Origin: Sporolituus thermophilus DSM 23256
GTDB taxonomy: Bacteria > Bacillota > Negativicutes > Sporomusales > Thermosinaceae
Length of the DNA stretch: 64,000 nt
Reading direction: 5' to 3'
NCBI RefSeq assembly: GCF_900102435.1
Contig: NZ_FNBU01000003.1
Span: 1-64,000, forward strand
Shown here: positions 7,759 to 16,394 of the stretch, piece by piece
How positions within the stretch are numbered: position 1 is the stretch's first letter
Layout of the letters: the number at the start of each line of letters is the position of its first letter
Notes under the pieces: generated by a model
Databases searched by the model: none
Seen by the model: only the letters and a program-made list of their open reading frames with translations
Told to the model about the DNA's origin: nothing
Position numbers and translations under genes: made by a program

Positions 7759-10488
7759 ATGCGGGGGAATATTATGCCAAACGGAAGTCAGGAGAAACGG
7801 CCCGACCCGGATGCTTTACTGGAACGCATTCATAAAGAGACACGGGGGAAACTGACTGTTTTTTTGGGAGCGGCGGCAGGGGTCGGTAAGACGTATACTA
7901 TGCTGGAAGCAGCTCACGGCCGTCTCAAGGAGGGGGTCGATGTAGTTATTGGCTGGGTGGATACCCATGGACGGGAAGAAACCGAACGGCTGGTTACCGG
8001 GCTGCCCCGGATATCACCCAGGCAGATTGAGTACCGTGGGAAGCGGCTATATGAAATGGATATTGACGCGATTCTTGACCGAAAGCCGGAGTTGGTGCTG
8101 GTGGACGAATTGGCCCACACCAATATACCCGGCTCTCGCCATGTGCGGCGTTTTCAGGACGTGGAGGAACTGCTACAGGCGGGGATTAATGTTTATACAA
8201 CGCTTAATATTCAACACATCGAGAGCTTAAACGATATTGTTGCGCAAATTACCGGGGTAGTGGTCAGGGAAACCGTGCCCGACTATATTATCGAGCAGGC
8301 GGACAGCGTCCAACTGATCGATATTCCCCCGGAGGAACTTATCAAACGTCTAAAGGAAGGAAAAGTCTACGTTCCCGGACAGGCAGAACAGGCCTTGCGC
8401 AACTTCTTCCGGCCGGGCAACATCAATGCGTTGCGCGAGCTTGCCTTGCGTTATACCGCGAGCCGCGTCGACAAAGACATGAGCGATTACATGCGCGAGC
8501 ACCGGATCGAAGGGCCGTGGCCGGCTGCCGAGCGTGTCATGGTGTGCGTCAGCGCGAGTCCGTTTTCCGCGCAGCTTATCAGGGCGGCGCGGCGGCTGGC
8601 GCGCGGTCTGCAGGCAGAATTGATTGCCGTTCATATCGAAACCCCGGCCAGGCGCCCGTTGAATGAAAAAGATCGTGACAGGGTAGCCGGCAACATGCGC
8701 TTGGCTGAGGAACTCGGCGCCAAAACACTCACGGTTGTAGGTAATAATCTTGTGCAGGAAATTTTGGACGTTGCCCGGGCGAAAAATGTTTCCTCGATCG
8801 TAGTCGGCAAGCCGCGTCACAGCCGGCTGTGGGATTTATGGCGTGGATCGGTGGTAGACAAACTGATCCGCGAGAGCGGCGGGATCAATGTCTATGTCAT
8901 ACGAGGGACGGCCGAAGAAAAGGCCAAATCAAACGTTAAAACAGCGCCGGACATAGAACCTTTTAGCTGGAAGCCATATGCCGGCGGCTTATGGATGTGT
9001 CTGGCGGTTACAGTATTTGGTTTATTGCTGAAAGAATATTTGGAAATCGTCAATATTGCGTTACTCTATCAACTACCGGTTACTTTGAGCGCTTTCTGGT
9101 GGGGAAGATGGCCGTCTTACTTTACCGCAGTGTGCGGAGTGGCGGTATTTGATTTTTTGTTTGTTCCGCCGGTATTTACGTTTACTGTTGCCGATATACG
9201 GTATTGTTGGAGTTTCCTTACTTTTCTTATTGTGGCTTTTGTCATTGGCGGACGCACGGAACTGTTACGGGCCGAGGCGTCTGCGGCCCGTCAGCGGGAA
9301 CGGAGTACACGGGCGCTTTACGATTTTAGCCGGGAAATTGCGGCCGTAATCGATCTGGATGTGATTGCCGGCGAGCTTGTCAAACAAGCCGCCGAAACAA
9401 TCGGGCGTTCCGTCGTGGTCATGATGCCGGAGCAGAACGGGAAACTTACCTTGCGGGCCGGGCATTATCTTGAACCAAACGCTTCGTTTTGCCTTACGGA
9501 TGATCCGGCGGAGTTGGCCGTGGCGAGTTGGGCATTTGAACATGGACAGGCGGCAGGACGGTCTACCGATACGTTACCAAGCGCGAATTATCTGTATATT
9601 CCGTTAAAAACCACGGATAATGTTGTCGGTGTGATGGGAGTCCATATGACAGACAAACAAGTGTTGCTTGAAGAAAAAAGGCTTATCGATGCCTGGGCCG
9701 GTCTGGCCGCAATAGCCATAGAACGGGTCAGGTTGGCTGACAAGGCGCGGGAAGCGGCGCTGTTAGTCGAATCCGACCGTTTGCGCACGGCTTTGTTTAA
9801 TTCGATTTCCCATGAACTGCGGACGCCGCTTTCAACTATTGTCGGGTCTGTGTCTACCTTGCTTGATGCCGAGCCGGTTTATTCGGAAACGGCCCGGCGC
9901 GAACTGTTAGAAAATATCCAGGAAGGCGCCGCGCGAATGGAGAGGTTGGTCACCAACCTTCTGGATACGGCACGGCTTGAAAGCGGCATGATGCAACTTA
10001 AAATCGACTGGTGTGATATTGAGGATATTATCGGCGCCGCGTTGCAAAGACTCCGCGATTCCACGCAACGGTATTCTCTGGAGATTAATGTTGCGCCAGA
10101 CACTCCTTTACTGAAAGCGGATTGCGTTCTGCTTGAGCAAGTATTAATAAATCTGATTGACAACGCCATGAAGTATTCGGCGCGGGGAAGCGAAATATCA
10201 ATTACGGCGGAAGCAGAGGAAAAATGGGTAAAAGTTTCGGTGCTTGACCGCGGCGTAGGAATATCGGAAGAAGATTTAGGCAGGGTGTTTGATAAATTCT
10301 ATCGGGGACAGCAGCCGAAGTATGTGAGCGGTACCGGTTTGGGACTATCGATTTGCAAAGGAATAATTGAGGCGCACGGCGGCATTATTTGGGCGGAAAG
10401 ACGCGAGGGCGGGGGAACAATCATCAGCTTTAAGATTCCAACGGGAGGCGAAGAGCCAATATTTTCCGAAAAGGATGGTGCGAAATGA
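7759..10488 (+). CDS. kdpD: KdpD sensor histidine kinase
   Basis: This 909-residue protein has the full KdpD architecture. An N-terminal KdpD domain carries a Walker A (GAAAGVGKTYTM) and Walker B-like LVDELAHTN. A universal-stress-protein domain (about residues 250-375), which binds c-di-AMP in some homologues, comes next. Four membrane helices (about 400-500), a GAF-like region, the HisKA site (SISHELRTPLS) and an ATPase domain (NAMKYS, GVGISEEDLGRVFDKFYRG, GTGLGLSICKGI) complete it. It senses K+ limitation or turgor and phosphorylates KdpE. The ATG at 7759 has GAGGG eight bases upstream; ATG 7774 is a close alternative. It overlaps kdpE by four bases (ATGA). Confidence 0.96.
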   Translation: MRGNIMPNGSQEKRPDPDALLERIHKETRGKLTVFLGAAAGVGKTYTMLEAAHGRLKEGVDVVIGWVDTHGREETERLVTGLPRISPRQIEYRGKRLYEMDIDAILDRKPELVLVDELAHTNIPGSRHVRRFQDVEELLQAGINVYTTLNIQHIESLNDIVAQITGVVVRETVPDYIIEQADSVQLIDIPPEELIKRLKEGKVYVPGQAEQALRNFFRPGNINALRELALRYTASRVDKDMSDYMREHRIEGPWPAAERVMVCVSASPFSAQLIRAARRLARGLQAELIAVHIETPARRPLNEKDRDRVAGNMRLAEELGAKTLTVVGNNLVQEILDVARAKNVSSIVVGKPRHSRLWDLWRGSVVDKLIRESGGINVYVIRGTAEEKAKSNVKTAPDIEPFSWKPYAGGLWMCLAVTVFGLLLKEYLEIVNIALLYQLPVTLSAFWWGRWPSYFTAVCGVAVFDFLFVPPVFTFTVADIRYCWSFLTFLIVAFVIGGRTELLRAEASAARQRERSTRALYDFSREIAAVIDLDVIAGELVKQAAETIGRSVVVMMPEQNGKLTLRAGHYLEPNASFCLTDDPAELAVASWAFEHGQAAGRSTDTLPSANYLYIPLKTTDNVVGVMGVHMTDKQVLLEEKRLIDAWAGLAAIAIERVRLADKAREAALLVESDRLRTALFNSISHELRTPLSTIVGSVSTLLDAEPVYSETARRELLENIQEGAARMERLVTNLLDTARLESGMMQLKIDWCDIEDIIGAALQRLRDSTQRYSLEINVAPDTPLLKADCVLLEQVLINLIDNAMKYSARGSEISITAEAEEKWVKVSVLDRGVGISEEDLGRVFDKFYRGQQPKYVSGTGLGLSICKGIIEAHGGIIWAERREGGGTIISFKIPTGGEEPIFSEKDGAK

Positions 10489-11177
10489 CGGAAAAAAGAC
10501 TTCGCATCTTAGTAGTGGACGATGAACCGCAGATTCGCAAACTACTCAAGGTATCCCTTGGCGCGCATGGCTATGAATTTGACGAGGCAACTACCGGTGC
10601 GGACGGCGTCGTACGCGCTGCGACGTTTAAGCCGGACCTGATAATTATAGACCTGGGCCTGCCGGATATGGACGGTAAAGACGTGGTTAAAGCAATACGA
10701 GATTGGTCGCAGACTCCGATCATCGTACTTACCGTACGCGATCAGGAGCAGGAAAAAATTGACGCTCTTGATGCCGGAGCTGACGATTACGTAACAAAAC
10801 CTTTCAGCATGGGCGAACTTATGGCCCGGATGCGGGTATCTTTGCGCCGGGCCGCATCATCCGAAACTGAGCCGGTCCTTTCTTGCGGCGACCTCGTTAT
10901 TGACTTGGTCGGGCGGCGTGTTAGCGTAGGCGGACGGGAAATCAAGCTGACGCCTACAGAGTACGAACTGATTAAAGTTTTAGCGCAACACCGGGGAAGA
11001 GTGCTGACTCATAAACAGCTGCTAAAGGCGGTGTGGGGCAGTACTTATGTGGAAGATACTCATTATATCCGGGTATATATCGGCCAGCTGCGCCGGAAAA
11101 TCGAAGAAAATCCGGCGCAGCCGCGGTATATTATTACCGAATCCGGCGTTGGGTATCGTCTGATGTGCCATAATTAA
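10485..11177 (+). CDS. kdpE: KdpE response regulator
   Basis: This 230-residue OmpR/PhoB-type regulator has a receiver domain with acidic DDE, the phospho-acceptor Asp in IIIDLGLPDMDG and the conserved Lys in VTKPFSMGEL. A C-terminal winged helix follows (LTPTEYELIKVLAQHRGRVL, VEDTHYIRVYIGQLRRKIE). It is translationally coupled to kdpD through ATGA and followed by a terminator. It probably activates kdpFABC from the 11-bp repeats at 3171-3192. Confidence 0.95.
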   Translation: MTEKRLRILVVDDEPQIRKLLKVSLGAHGYEFDEATTGADGVVRAATFKPDLIIIDLGLPDMDGKDVVKAIRDWSQTPIIVLTVRDQEQEKIDALDAGADDYVTKPFSMGELMARMRVSLRRAASSETEPVLSCGDLVIDLVGRRVSVGGREIKLTPTEYELIKVLAQHRGRVLTHKQLLKAVWGSTYVEDTHYIRVYIGQLRRKIEENPAQPRYIITESGVGYRLMCHN

Positions 11178-11207
11178 CGAAAAGGTCGTTATCTTCTTGT
11201 TCTTCCT

Positions 11208-11252
11208 AATCCCTTTGGGGCAGGCAAACCAGCTTCAAAGGGGTTTTCTTTT
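11208..11252 (+). terminator. Terminator of kdp operon
   Basis: The stem AATCCCTTTG / CAAAGGGGTT (one wobble pair) encloses an 18-nt loop and is followed by TTTTCTTTT, 30 bp after kdpE. Confidence 0.7.
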
Positions 11253-11425
11253 GTAACGGAAATTATTAGGGCTTTAGGTCACTTTAAGCCCAGGGGCAGG
11301 AAAAGAATGGTTAGCGTTGTATTATATAAAGTGGTAATTATTGGAATGGGAGATGGCTAATGGATTAGGTCAGTATAATCAAACAATATTTGAAACGATG
11401 CTAATATTTACTGGAGGTGTTTATA

Positions 11426-12118
11426 ATGAAAAAATTTGGACTGGTAGGCGGGATTGGCCCGGCATCCACGTTGGATTACTACAAAGGCATCACCGAGGGT
11501 TATCGGGTGAGGACAGCTAGCGACAATTATCCGCAAATGATTATTGACAGCTTAAATCTTGCCGAAATGTACGCTTATGTGTCCAACAAGCAATGGGATA
11601 TGTTTATTAACCGGTTGGTCGGCTCAATAAAAAATTTGGCGGCCGGTGGGGCCGAGTTTGCGGCCATGGCGGCCAATACTGCCCATATCGTATTCGATGA
11701 AGTCAATAGCCAATCCCCTTTGCCCCTTATAAGCATCGTCGACGAAACGTGCAAATACGCACAATCAAAGAATTGCAAAAGCGTTGTGATATTCGGCACG
11801 GCTTTTACGATGAGCAGCGGGCTATATTCAAATGCGTTTGCGAAATACGGGATTGATGCATTTGTCCCCACGGCAGATGAGCAAAAGGCGATCCATAATA
11901 TTATTTTCCCGAATTTGCAAGAGGGCATCGTTTTACCGGAAGATAAAAGGACAATACTACAGATCGCGAAGCGAATGATAGCTGAGAAAAATGCAGATGC
12001 GTTGATTCTCGGCTGCACCGAACTGCCGCTTATAATACAGGAAAATGATTTGGACGTTTTGCTTTTGGACACAACGCAGATCCATATTGATGCGATATTA
12101 AACGATATGCTTGCATAA
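11426..12118 (+). CDS. Aspartate/glutamate racemase family protein
   Basis: This 230-residue protein is of the Asp/Glu/hydantoin racemase family (GLVGGIGPASTLDYYKGITE). These PLP-independent racemases use two residues, usually cysteines, on opposite faces of the substrate. The second is present (LILGCTELPLI). At the first position the motif reads AANTAHIVFD instead of the usual xCNTAH, so the first Cys is Ala. That suggests altered stereochemistry or a non-racemase activity. The ATG at 11426 follows CTGGAGGTG at good spacing; an ATG three codons upstream is possible. It appears monocistronic. Confidence 0.85.
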   Translation: MKKFGLVGGIGPASTLDYYKGITEGYRVRTASDNYPQMIIDSLNLAEMYAYVSNKQWDMFINRLVGSIKNLAAGGAEFAAMAANTAHIVFDEVNSQSPLPLISIVDETCKYAQSKNCKSVVIFGTAFTMSSGLYSNAFAKYGIDAFVPTADEQKAIHNIIFPNLQEGIVLPEDKRTILQIAKRMIAEKNADALILGCTELPLIIQENDLDVLLLDTTQIHIDAILNDMLA

Positions 12119-12172
12119 AGGTAAAACGTGAAAGTTCCTACATTTCACAAGTAAGCTTCCATACAAATCACG

Positions 12173-12709
12173 CTATGGTTTGCAAATAATTTCCGCAATA
12201 TATGTGTCGAAAATATTGGCCGCATGTGCCGGGCGTATTACCACGGCCGTGTCGGCGCCTTCGCCGGTACCGCCAATGGCAATAACGTCTTCACCGTACG
12301 GGATAAGTCCGGCGTCTAATGCCATGACGGCGATTTCCACGCATACCTTGACGCCCTGGCCAAACATGCGCAACGTGTGGGCGATGATTTCGACGGGGTA
12401 AACGCCGCCGAATTTACGGCTGATGCCGCGCTCCGCGCCTGACAGTACATGCGTGGTCGTTAGTAGCTTTACGCCTTTTTCGGTAAGGTGGGCGCGCATT
12501 TGTGGCGCCATCTCGTTGGTTCCGGGTTTTTCAAAGCCGTTGACATGGGTTACACACACCACATTTTCCACTTTTCCGGCAACCATTTCAGCCGTTTTTC
12601 CGCTGCAAGATGCAACAACAATCGAGCTAATTCCGGACTCTTTAGCTTTTTGTATGGCTAATTGCACTGTTTTGGCCGTATGAATGGGCCCTGCAGACTT
12701 CCAATACAT
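12173..12709 (-). CDS. Pyruvate kinase C-terminal-domain-like protein
   Basis: This 178-residue stand-alone protein resembles the alpha/beta C-terminal domain of pyruvate kinase (COG1751-like). It opens MYWKSAGPIHTAKTVQLAIQ and contains SSIVVASCSGKTAEMVAGK, VCVTHVNGF, TTTHVLSGAERGISRKFGG and a closing AIGGTGEGADTAVVIRPAHA. It lacks the catalytic barrel, so it is not a pyruvate kinase, and its role is unknown. The ATG at 12709 is chosen because GAGGTGACAAA lies directly upstream; an in-frame ATG at 12748 lacks this. It is divergent from the ROK regulator. Confidence 0.75.
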   Translation of the reverse strand: MYWKSAGPIHTAKTVQLAIQKAKESGISSIVVASCSGKTAEMVAGKVENVVCVTHVNGFEKPGTNEMAPQMRAHLTEKGVKLLTTTHVLSGAERGISRKFGGVYPVEIIAHTLRMFGQGVKVCVEIAVMALDAGLIPYGEDVIAIGGTGEGADTAVVIRPAHAANIFDTYIAEIICKP

Positions 12710-12798
12710 TTTGTCACCTCGCATTAAAAAATGAGTTGGCAAAACCAATGGTACAGGGAAGGGTATTCAATTGTACCTATTCTTATCTCATCGGTTAT

Positions 12799-12839
12799 AA
12801 AAATCCTGCCAGCGGATTTATCCGGTTTGCAGGATTTTT
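12799..12839. terminator. Bidirectional terminator-like hairpin between divergent genes
   Basis: The 11-bp perfect stem AAAAATCCTGC / GCAGGATTTTT has A/T tracts on both sides. It sits between two divergent starts (12709 minus, 12955 plus), so it has no obvious gene to terminate. It could insulate the two promoters or act as a leader attenuator for the ROK operon. Confidence 0.6.
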
Positions 12840-12922
12840 ATATTACTATGAAAGTGTAGCCTGAATTTTTAACATTTTTTAGATCTTGTGAAGGAATTTC
12901 GAATGGTTGTGTCGTAACTGAC

Positions 12923-12943
12923 TTAGTTAGTAAACTTAACTAA
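12923..12943. promoter_or_regulatory. Putative operator for the ROK regulator
   Basis: A perfect inverted repeat, TTAGTTA and TAACTAA separated by seven bases, ends just before the ribosome site of the ROK gene. AT-rich TTA-N-TAA palindromes are typical for NagC/XylR-type regulators, so autoregulation of the operon is likely. This is inferred from sequence only. Confidence 0.55.
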
Positions 12944-12954
12944 CGGAGGAAAAA

Positions 12955-14166
12955 ATGCCAAAAGCTAAGCCGCCCGGAAACGTCCAAACGATAAAACGCT
13001 TAAATCGTGAGGCAATACTGCAGTGTCTACGCGAAAATGGCAGGCTGTCCCGCGCGAGTCTGGCAAAGATGACTTCGCTCAGCAAGCCGGGTGTGTCGGC
13101 AATTGTCAGTGAGCTATTGCAGGAAGGTTTGCTTAGAGAAGTTGGCGAGGGAGCATCAAGCGGCGGGCGCAAACCAATCCTGCTTGAATTAAATTCCGAT
13201 CAGTTTTTTATTATGGCGGCAGTCTTTGAGGGCATGAGGCTTGAATTGGCTTTAGCCAACCTTGACGGCGCGATTGTCGCCGCGCAGAGTATTCGTGTTG
13301 AACAAAGCTTTGCCGGACAAGATTTATCAGCTTATCTTCAGGAATGTATCGCAACATTTCTTAAAACCAGCGCGGTAGATAGCGAGCGCCTTCTGGGGAT
13401 TGGGGTTGGTTTGCCGGGCATTACGCGGCGCGGCAGCGGCAAAATAAGCTTTTCGCCGATTACTGACTGGCATGACTGGCCGATTAAAGAAGAACTGGAA
13501 CAAAGGTTCGTTTTGCCGGTTATGGTTGATAATGATGTCAATCTTATGGCTTTGGGTGAATTTTACAAAGGGGCGGGAAAAGGCCGTCAGCATGTGGTGT
13601 ATATTTACGTTGGTACCGGCATTGGCGCAGGCATTATATTAAACGGGCAATTATACAGGGGCGTTGCTGACGCGGCCGGTGAGATCGGCTATATGATGAT
13701 TGGCAGGCTGGAAACGCGGATTAGTGATAAGTATGGAACATTTGAAGGCAACTATTCGACATTGGCGCTTTACAACCGGGTAAAAAAGACGCCGGGGTTA
13801 AACCATTTAGCGACTGATCACGCGGAAAATATAATTCTAAAGCTGGTGCGAGAAGCGACTGGCTGTGAGGTTGCTCGGTCGTTGCTGGAAGAGGCATGCC
13901 TGAAATGGTGCTATGGCATCGCCAATGTTGTCAGCGTATTGAATCCGGAGTTGGTCATCTTAGGGGGTGATATGCCATATATCGGCGCCTGGGGAATTGA
14001 CTTTATTCGCACCAACTTGGCCAAGCTAGTGCCGGTTGTTCCCGAGGTGCAGTTTGCCGAGTTGCGCGAACGGGCCGGTATAATGGGGGCAGTCTACCAG
14101 GTGCTGGAGTCGGACCGATCTTTGAGTGGTAGCCTGAAAAATGCGATGAGAGGAGAAGGGGGATAA
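12955..14166 (+). CDS. ROK-family transcriptional regulator (NagC/XylR type)
   Basis: This 403-residue protein has an N-terminal winged helix (LNREAILQCLRENGRLSRAS, LAKMTSLSKPGVSAIVSELL) followed by a ROK sugar-kinase-like domain (GIGVGLPGI, VDNDVNLMALGEFYKGAGKG, VYIYVGTGIGAGIIL, LYRGVADAAGEIGYM). The usual zinc-binding Cys cluster of ROK proteins is not evident after GEIGYMM. ROK regulators normally sense a sugar or sugar phosphate. As first gene of the operon, with a palindrome over its ribosome-site region, it is the likely regulator of everything to 21374. Confidence 0.92.
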   Translation: MPKAKPPGNVQTIKRLNREAILQCLRENGRLSRASLAKMTSLSKPGVSAIVSELLQEGLLREVGEGASSGGRKPILLELNSDQFFIMAAVFEGMRLELALANLDGAIVAAQSIRVEQSFAGQDLSAYLQECIATFLKTSAVDSERLLGIGVGLPGITRRGSGKISFSPITDWHDWPIKEELEQRFVLPVMVDNDVNLMALGEFYKGAGKGRQHVVYIYVGTGIGAGIILNGQLYRGVADAAGEIGYMMIGRLETRISDKYGTFEGNYSTLALYNRVKKTPGLNHLATDHAENIILKLVREATGCEVARSLLEEACLKWCYGIANVVSVLNPELVILGGDMPYIGAWGIDFIRTNLAKLVPVVPEVQFAELRERAGIMGAVYQVLESDRSLSGSLKNAMRGEGG

Positions 14167-14172
14167 CAAAAC

Positions 14173-15237
14173 ATGGGTAGCAAAATGAAAAAAATTTTGG
14201 CATGTTGCTGTGGCATTGCGTTGATGGCGAGTCTTGCAGGTTGCGGCGGCGCCAAGGACAAGGCGGGCAATGCGCCGGCCCAAGAAAAGAAACTGGTTAT
14301 TTACACAGCAAGGGAAAATCCGGTGACCGAGCTGGTAATCCCGAAGTTCAAGCAGAAATACCCCGACTACGATGTCCAAGTTATGACGATGGGGGCACAG
14401 CAAATTTTGGAGCGGGTGCGGGCCGAAAAGAATAATCCCCAAGCCGATTTCTGGTGGGGCGGTACGCAGGCGGCATTAATGACGGCTGCCAAAGAAGGAT
14501 TGCTGGAAGCTTACAAACCGACATTTGCCGATAAGATTCCCGCCATGTATAAGGATAGTCAGGACCGTTGGTATGGAGAAATGTTGTTGCCGGAAGTTAT
14601 CATGTACAATGATAAGGCATTGAAAAAAGAAGATTTGCCCAAAGATTGGGATGATTTGCTCGACCCCAAATACAAGGGACAAATAATCATCCGGGGCGTA
14701 CTGCCTTCCGGTACGATGCGGACAATTTATTCGGCCATGATTTACCGTCAAGACCCCAACAATCCGCAAAAGGGGTATGATTGGCTGGCGAAACTTGATG
14801 CTAACACTAAGGAATACGCGACTGATCCTGCCACGCTCTATATCAAGTTGACCCGCGAGGAAGGCAAATTAAGTCTATGGAATTTACAGGACGTGCTGCT
14901 GCAGCGGGAAAAACACGGCCGGCCGTTGAATTTCGCGCTACCTGCCAGTGGCGTGCCTATCCTGGTTGATGGTGTTGGCATTATAAAAGGTGCCAAACAC
15001 AGCGAGGCCGCCAAGAAGTTCTATGAATTTTTATTTGACGAGCAATTGCAAATAGAACTAGCGCATAAGACTTATCAAATCCCAACCAGAACAGATATTA
15101 GCAAGGATAAAATGCCCGATTGGTATAAAGGCTTAAATCTCAAGCCGCTGAACATCGATTGGCTGGTATTGGCGGAAAAGGAAAAAGAATGGATGCAATA
15201 TTGGGATCAAAATATTAAAGGTAAAGGTGCAAAATAG
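14173..15237 (+). CDS. ABC transporter substrate-binding lipoprotein
   Basis: This 354-residue protein has a lipoprotein signal (KMKKILACCCGIALMASLAG, Cys next). The mature part begins with a type-2 periplasmic-binding fold of the Fe3+/polyamine/phosphonate class: KLVIYTARENPVTELVIPKF, VRAEKNNPQADFWWGGTQA, YNDKALKKEDLPKDWDDLLD. It should capture the operon substrate outside the membrane. Similarity to iron(III)-binding proteins is at superfamily level only. The enzymes downstream suggest an organic, amino-sugar-like ligand. The first ATG (14173) is used; MKKIL at 14185 is an alternative. Confidence 0.88.
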   Translation: MGSKMKKILACCCGIALMASLAGCGGAKDKAGNAPAQEKKLVIYTARENPVTELVIPKFKQKYPDYDVQVMTMGAQQILERVRAEKNNPQADFWWGGTQAALMTAAKEGLLEAYKPTFADKIPAMYKDSQDRWYGEMLLPEVIMYNDKALKKEDLPKDWDDLLDPKYKGQIIIRGVLPSGTMRTIYSAMIYRQDPNNPQKGYDWLAKLDANTKEYATDPATLYIKLTREEGKLSLWNLQDVLLQREKHGRPLNFALPASGVPILVDGVGIIKGAKHSEAAKKFYEFLFDEQLQIELAHKTYQIPTRTDISKDKMPDWYKGLNLKPLNIDWLVLAEKEKEWMQYWDQNIKGKGAK

Positions 15238-15309
15238 CGAGCCGGGCGGATGTTCCGCCCGCTTGCTGCATTTACGGTACTGCCCGGATGTTTTGCTAAG
15301 GAGGTATTT

Positions 15310-16383
15310 ATGTTAGGAATAACCCTGGAAAATGTATCCAAAAGATTTGACCAGGTTACGGCAGTGGAAGACATAAATGTCCAAATTAAAGCGGGGGAAT
15401 TTTTTACTTTTCTAGGGCCGAGCGGCTGCGGCAAAACGACCACGCTGCGCATGATTGCGGGGTTTTATTATCCTAGTACAGGCTGCATCAAGTTCGGCGA
15501 CCGCGATGTTACTTTTTTGCCGCCCAACAAACGCAATATAGGCATGGTTTTTCAAAATTACGCGCTCTTTCCCCATATGACGGTTGCGGAAAATATTGCG
15601 TTTGGCCTTGAAGTGAGAAAAATGAGCAGAGATGCAATCCGTACCAAGGTTGCTAAAGCGCTGGATTTAGTACGCCTAAGCGGGTTAGGCGACAGAAAGA
15701 TTAATCAGCTGTCAGGAGGGCAACAGCAGCGGGTGGCTTTAGCCAGAGCAATCGTGATTGAGCCGGATATTCTGCTTTTAGACGAGCCGTTGTCAAACCT
15801 TGACGCGAAACTGCGGGAAGAAACCCGCGCCGAGATAAAAAGGCTGCAGCTGGAATTAGGGATAACCACCATCTATGTTACGCATGACCAAGCCGAAGCC
15901 ATGGCGCTTTCCGACCGGATCATGGTCATGAACGCAGGTAAAGTCCAGCAGATTGGCGACCCTATAAGCGTCTATGCACGCCCTAGCAATAGATTTGTTG
16001 CTTCCTTTATTGGCGAAACCAACCTTATAACTGCTACGGTCGAGGAAGTAAACGGCGGCGATGTTGTCGTTAAAGCGGCCAACCATAAGCTTGTAGGGCT
16101 GCGCAGCAATGCCAATAAAGGCGTATCGTTCGCTCCTGGCAGTCGCGTGGTGCTTTCGATTAGACCGGAAGCTTTCCGTCTTGTCAATGATGAGGACGTG
16201 GCCAATATCGTCCGCGGCAAAGTTGGCCTGGCTGAGTTTGCAGGCATTAGCGTCAGCTATCTTGTCCAGGCTGAACAAATAGCGGTCAAAGCCATGGTTA
16301 TTAATTCCGGATTTCAGGTTTTAAACCGCGGCGAGGAGATAGCGCTGACCGTAAATAAAAATGATATTTATTTTGTGGAATAG
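15310..16383 (+). CDS. ABC transporter ATP-binding protein (PotA/FbpC type)
   Basis: This 357-residue ATPase has Walker A (FLGPSGCGKTTT), Q-loop (VFQNYALFPHMT), signature (LSGGQQQRVALARA), Walker B (ILLLDEPLSNLDA) and H-loop (YVTHDQAEAM). A C-terminal TOBE-type regulatory domain (about residues 240-357) is typical of polyamine/iron/sugar importers. The start at 15310 follows AAGGAGGTATTT; an in-frame ATG 60 bases upstream lacks a ribosome site. It energises the permease encoded next. Confidence 0.94.
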   Translation: MLGITLENVSKRFDQVTAVEDINVQIKAGEFFTFLGPSGCGKTTTLRMIAGFYYPSTGCIKFGDRDVTFLPPNKRNIGMVFQNYALFPHMTVAENIAFGLEVRKMSRDAIRTKVAKALDLVRLSGLGDRKINQLSGGQQQRVALARAIVIEPDILLLDEPLSNLDAKLREETRAEIKRLQLELGITTIYVTHDQAEAMALSDRIMVMNAGKVQQIGDPISVYARPSNRFVASFIGETNLITATVEEVNGGDVVVKAANHKLVGLRSNANKGVSFAPGSRVVLSIRPEAFRLVNDEDVANIVRGKVGLAEFAGISVSYLVQAEQIAVKAMVINSGFQVLNRGEEIALTVNKNDIYFVE

Positions 16384-16394
16384 GGGAGAGGTAA

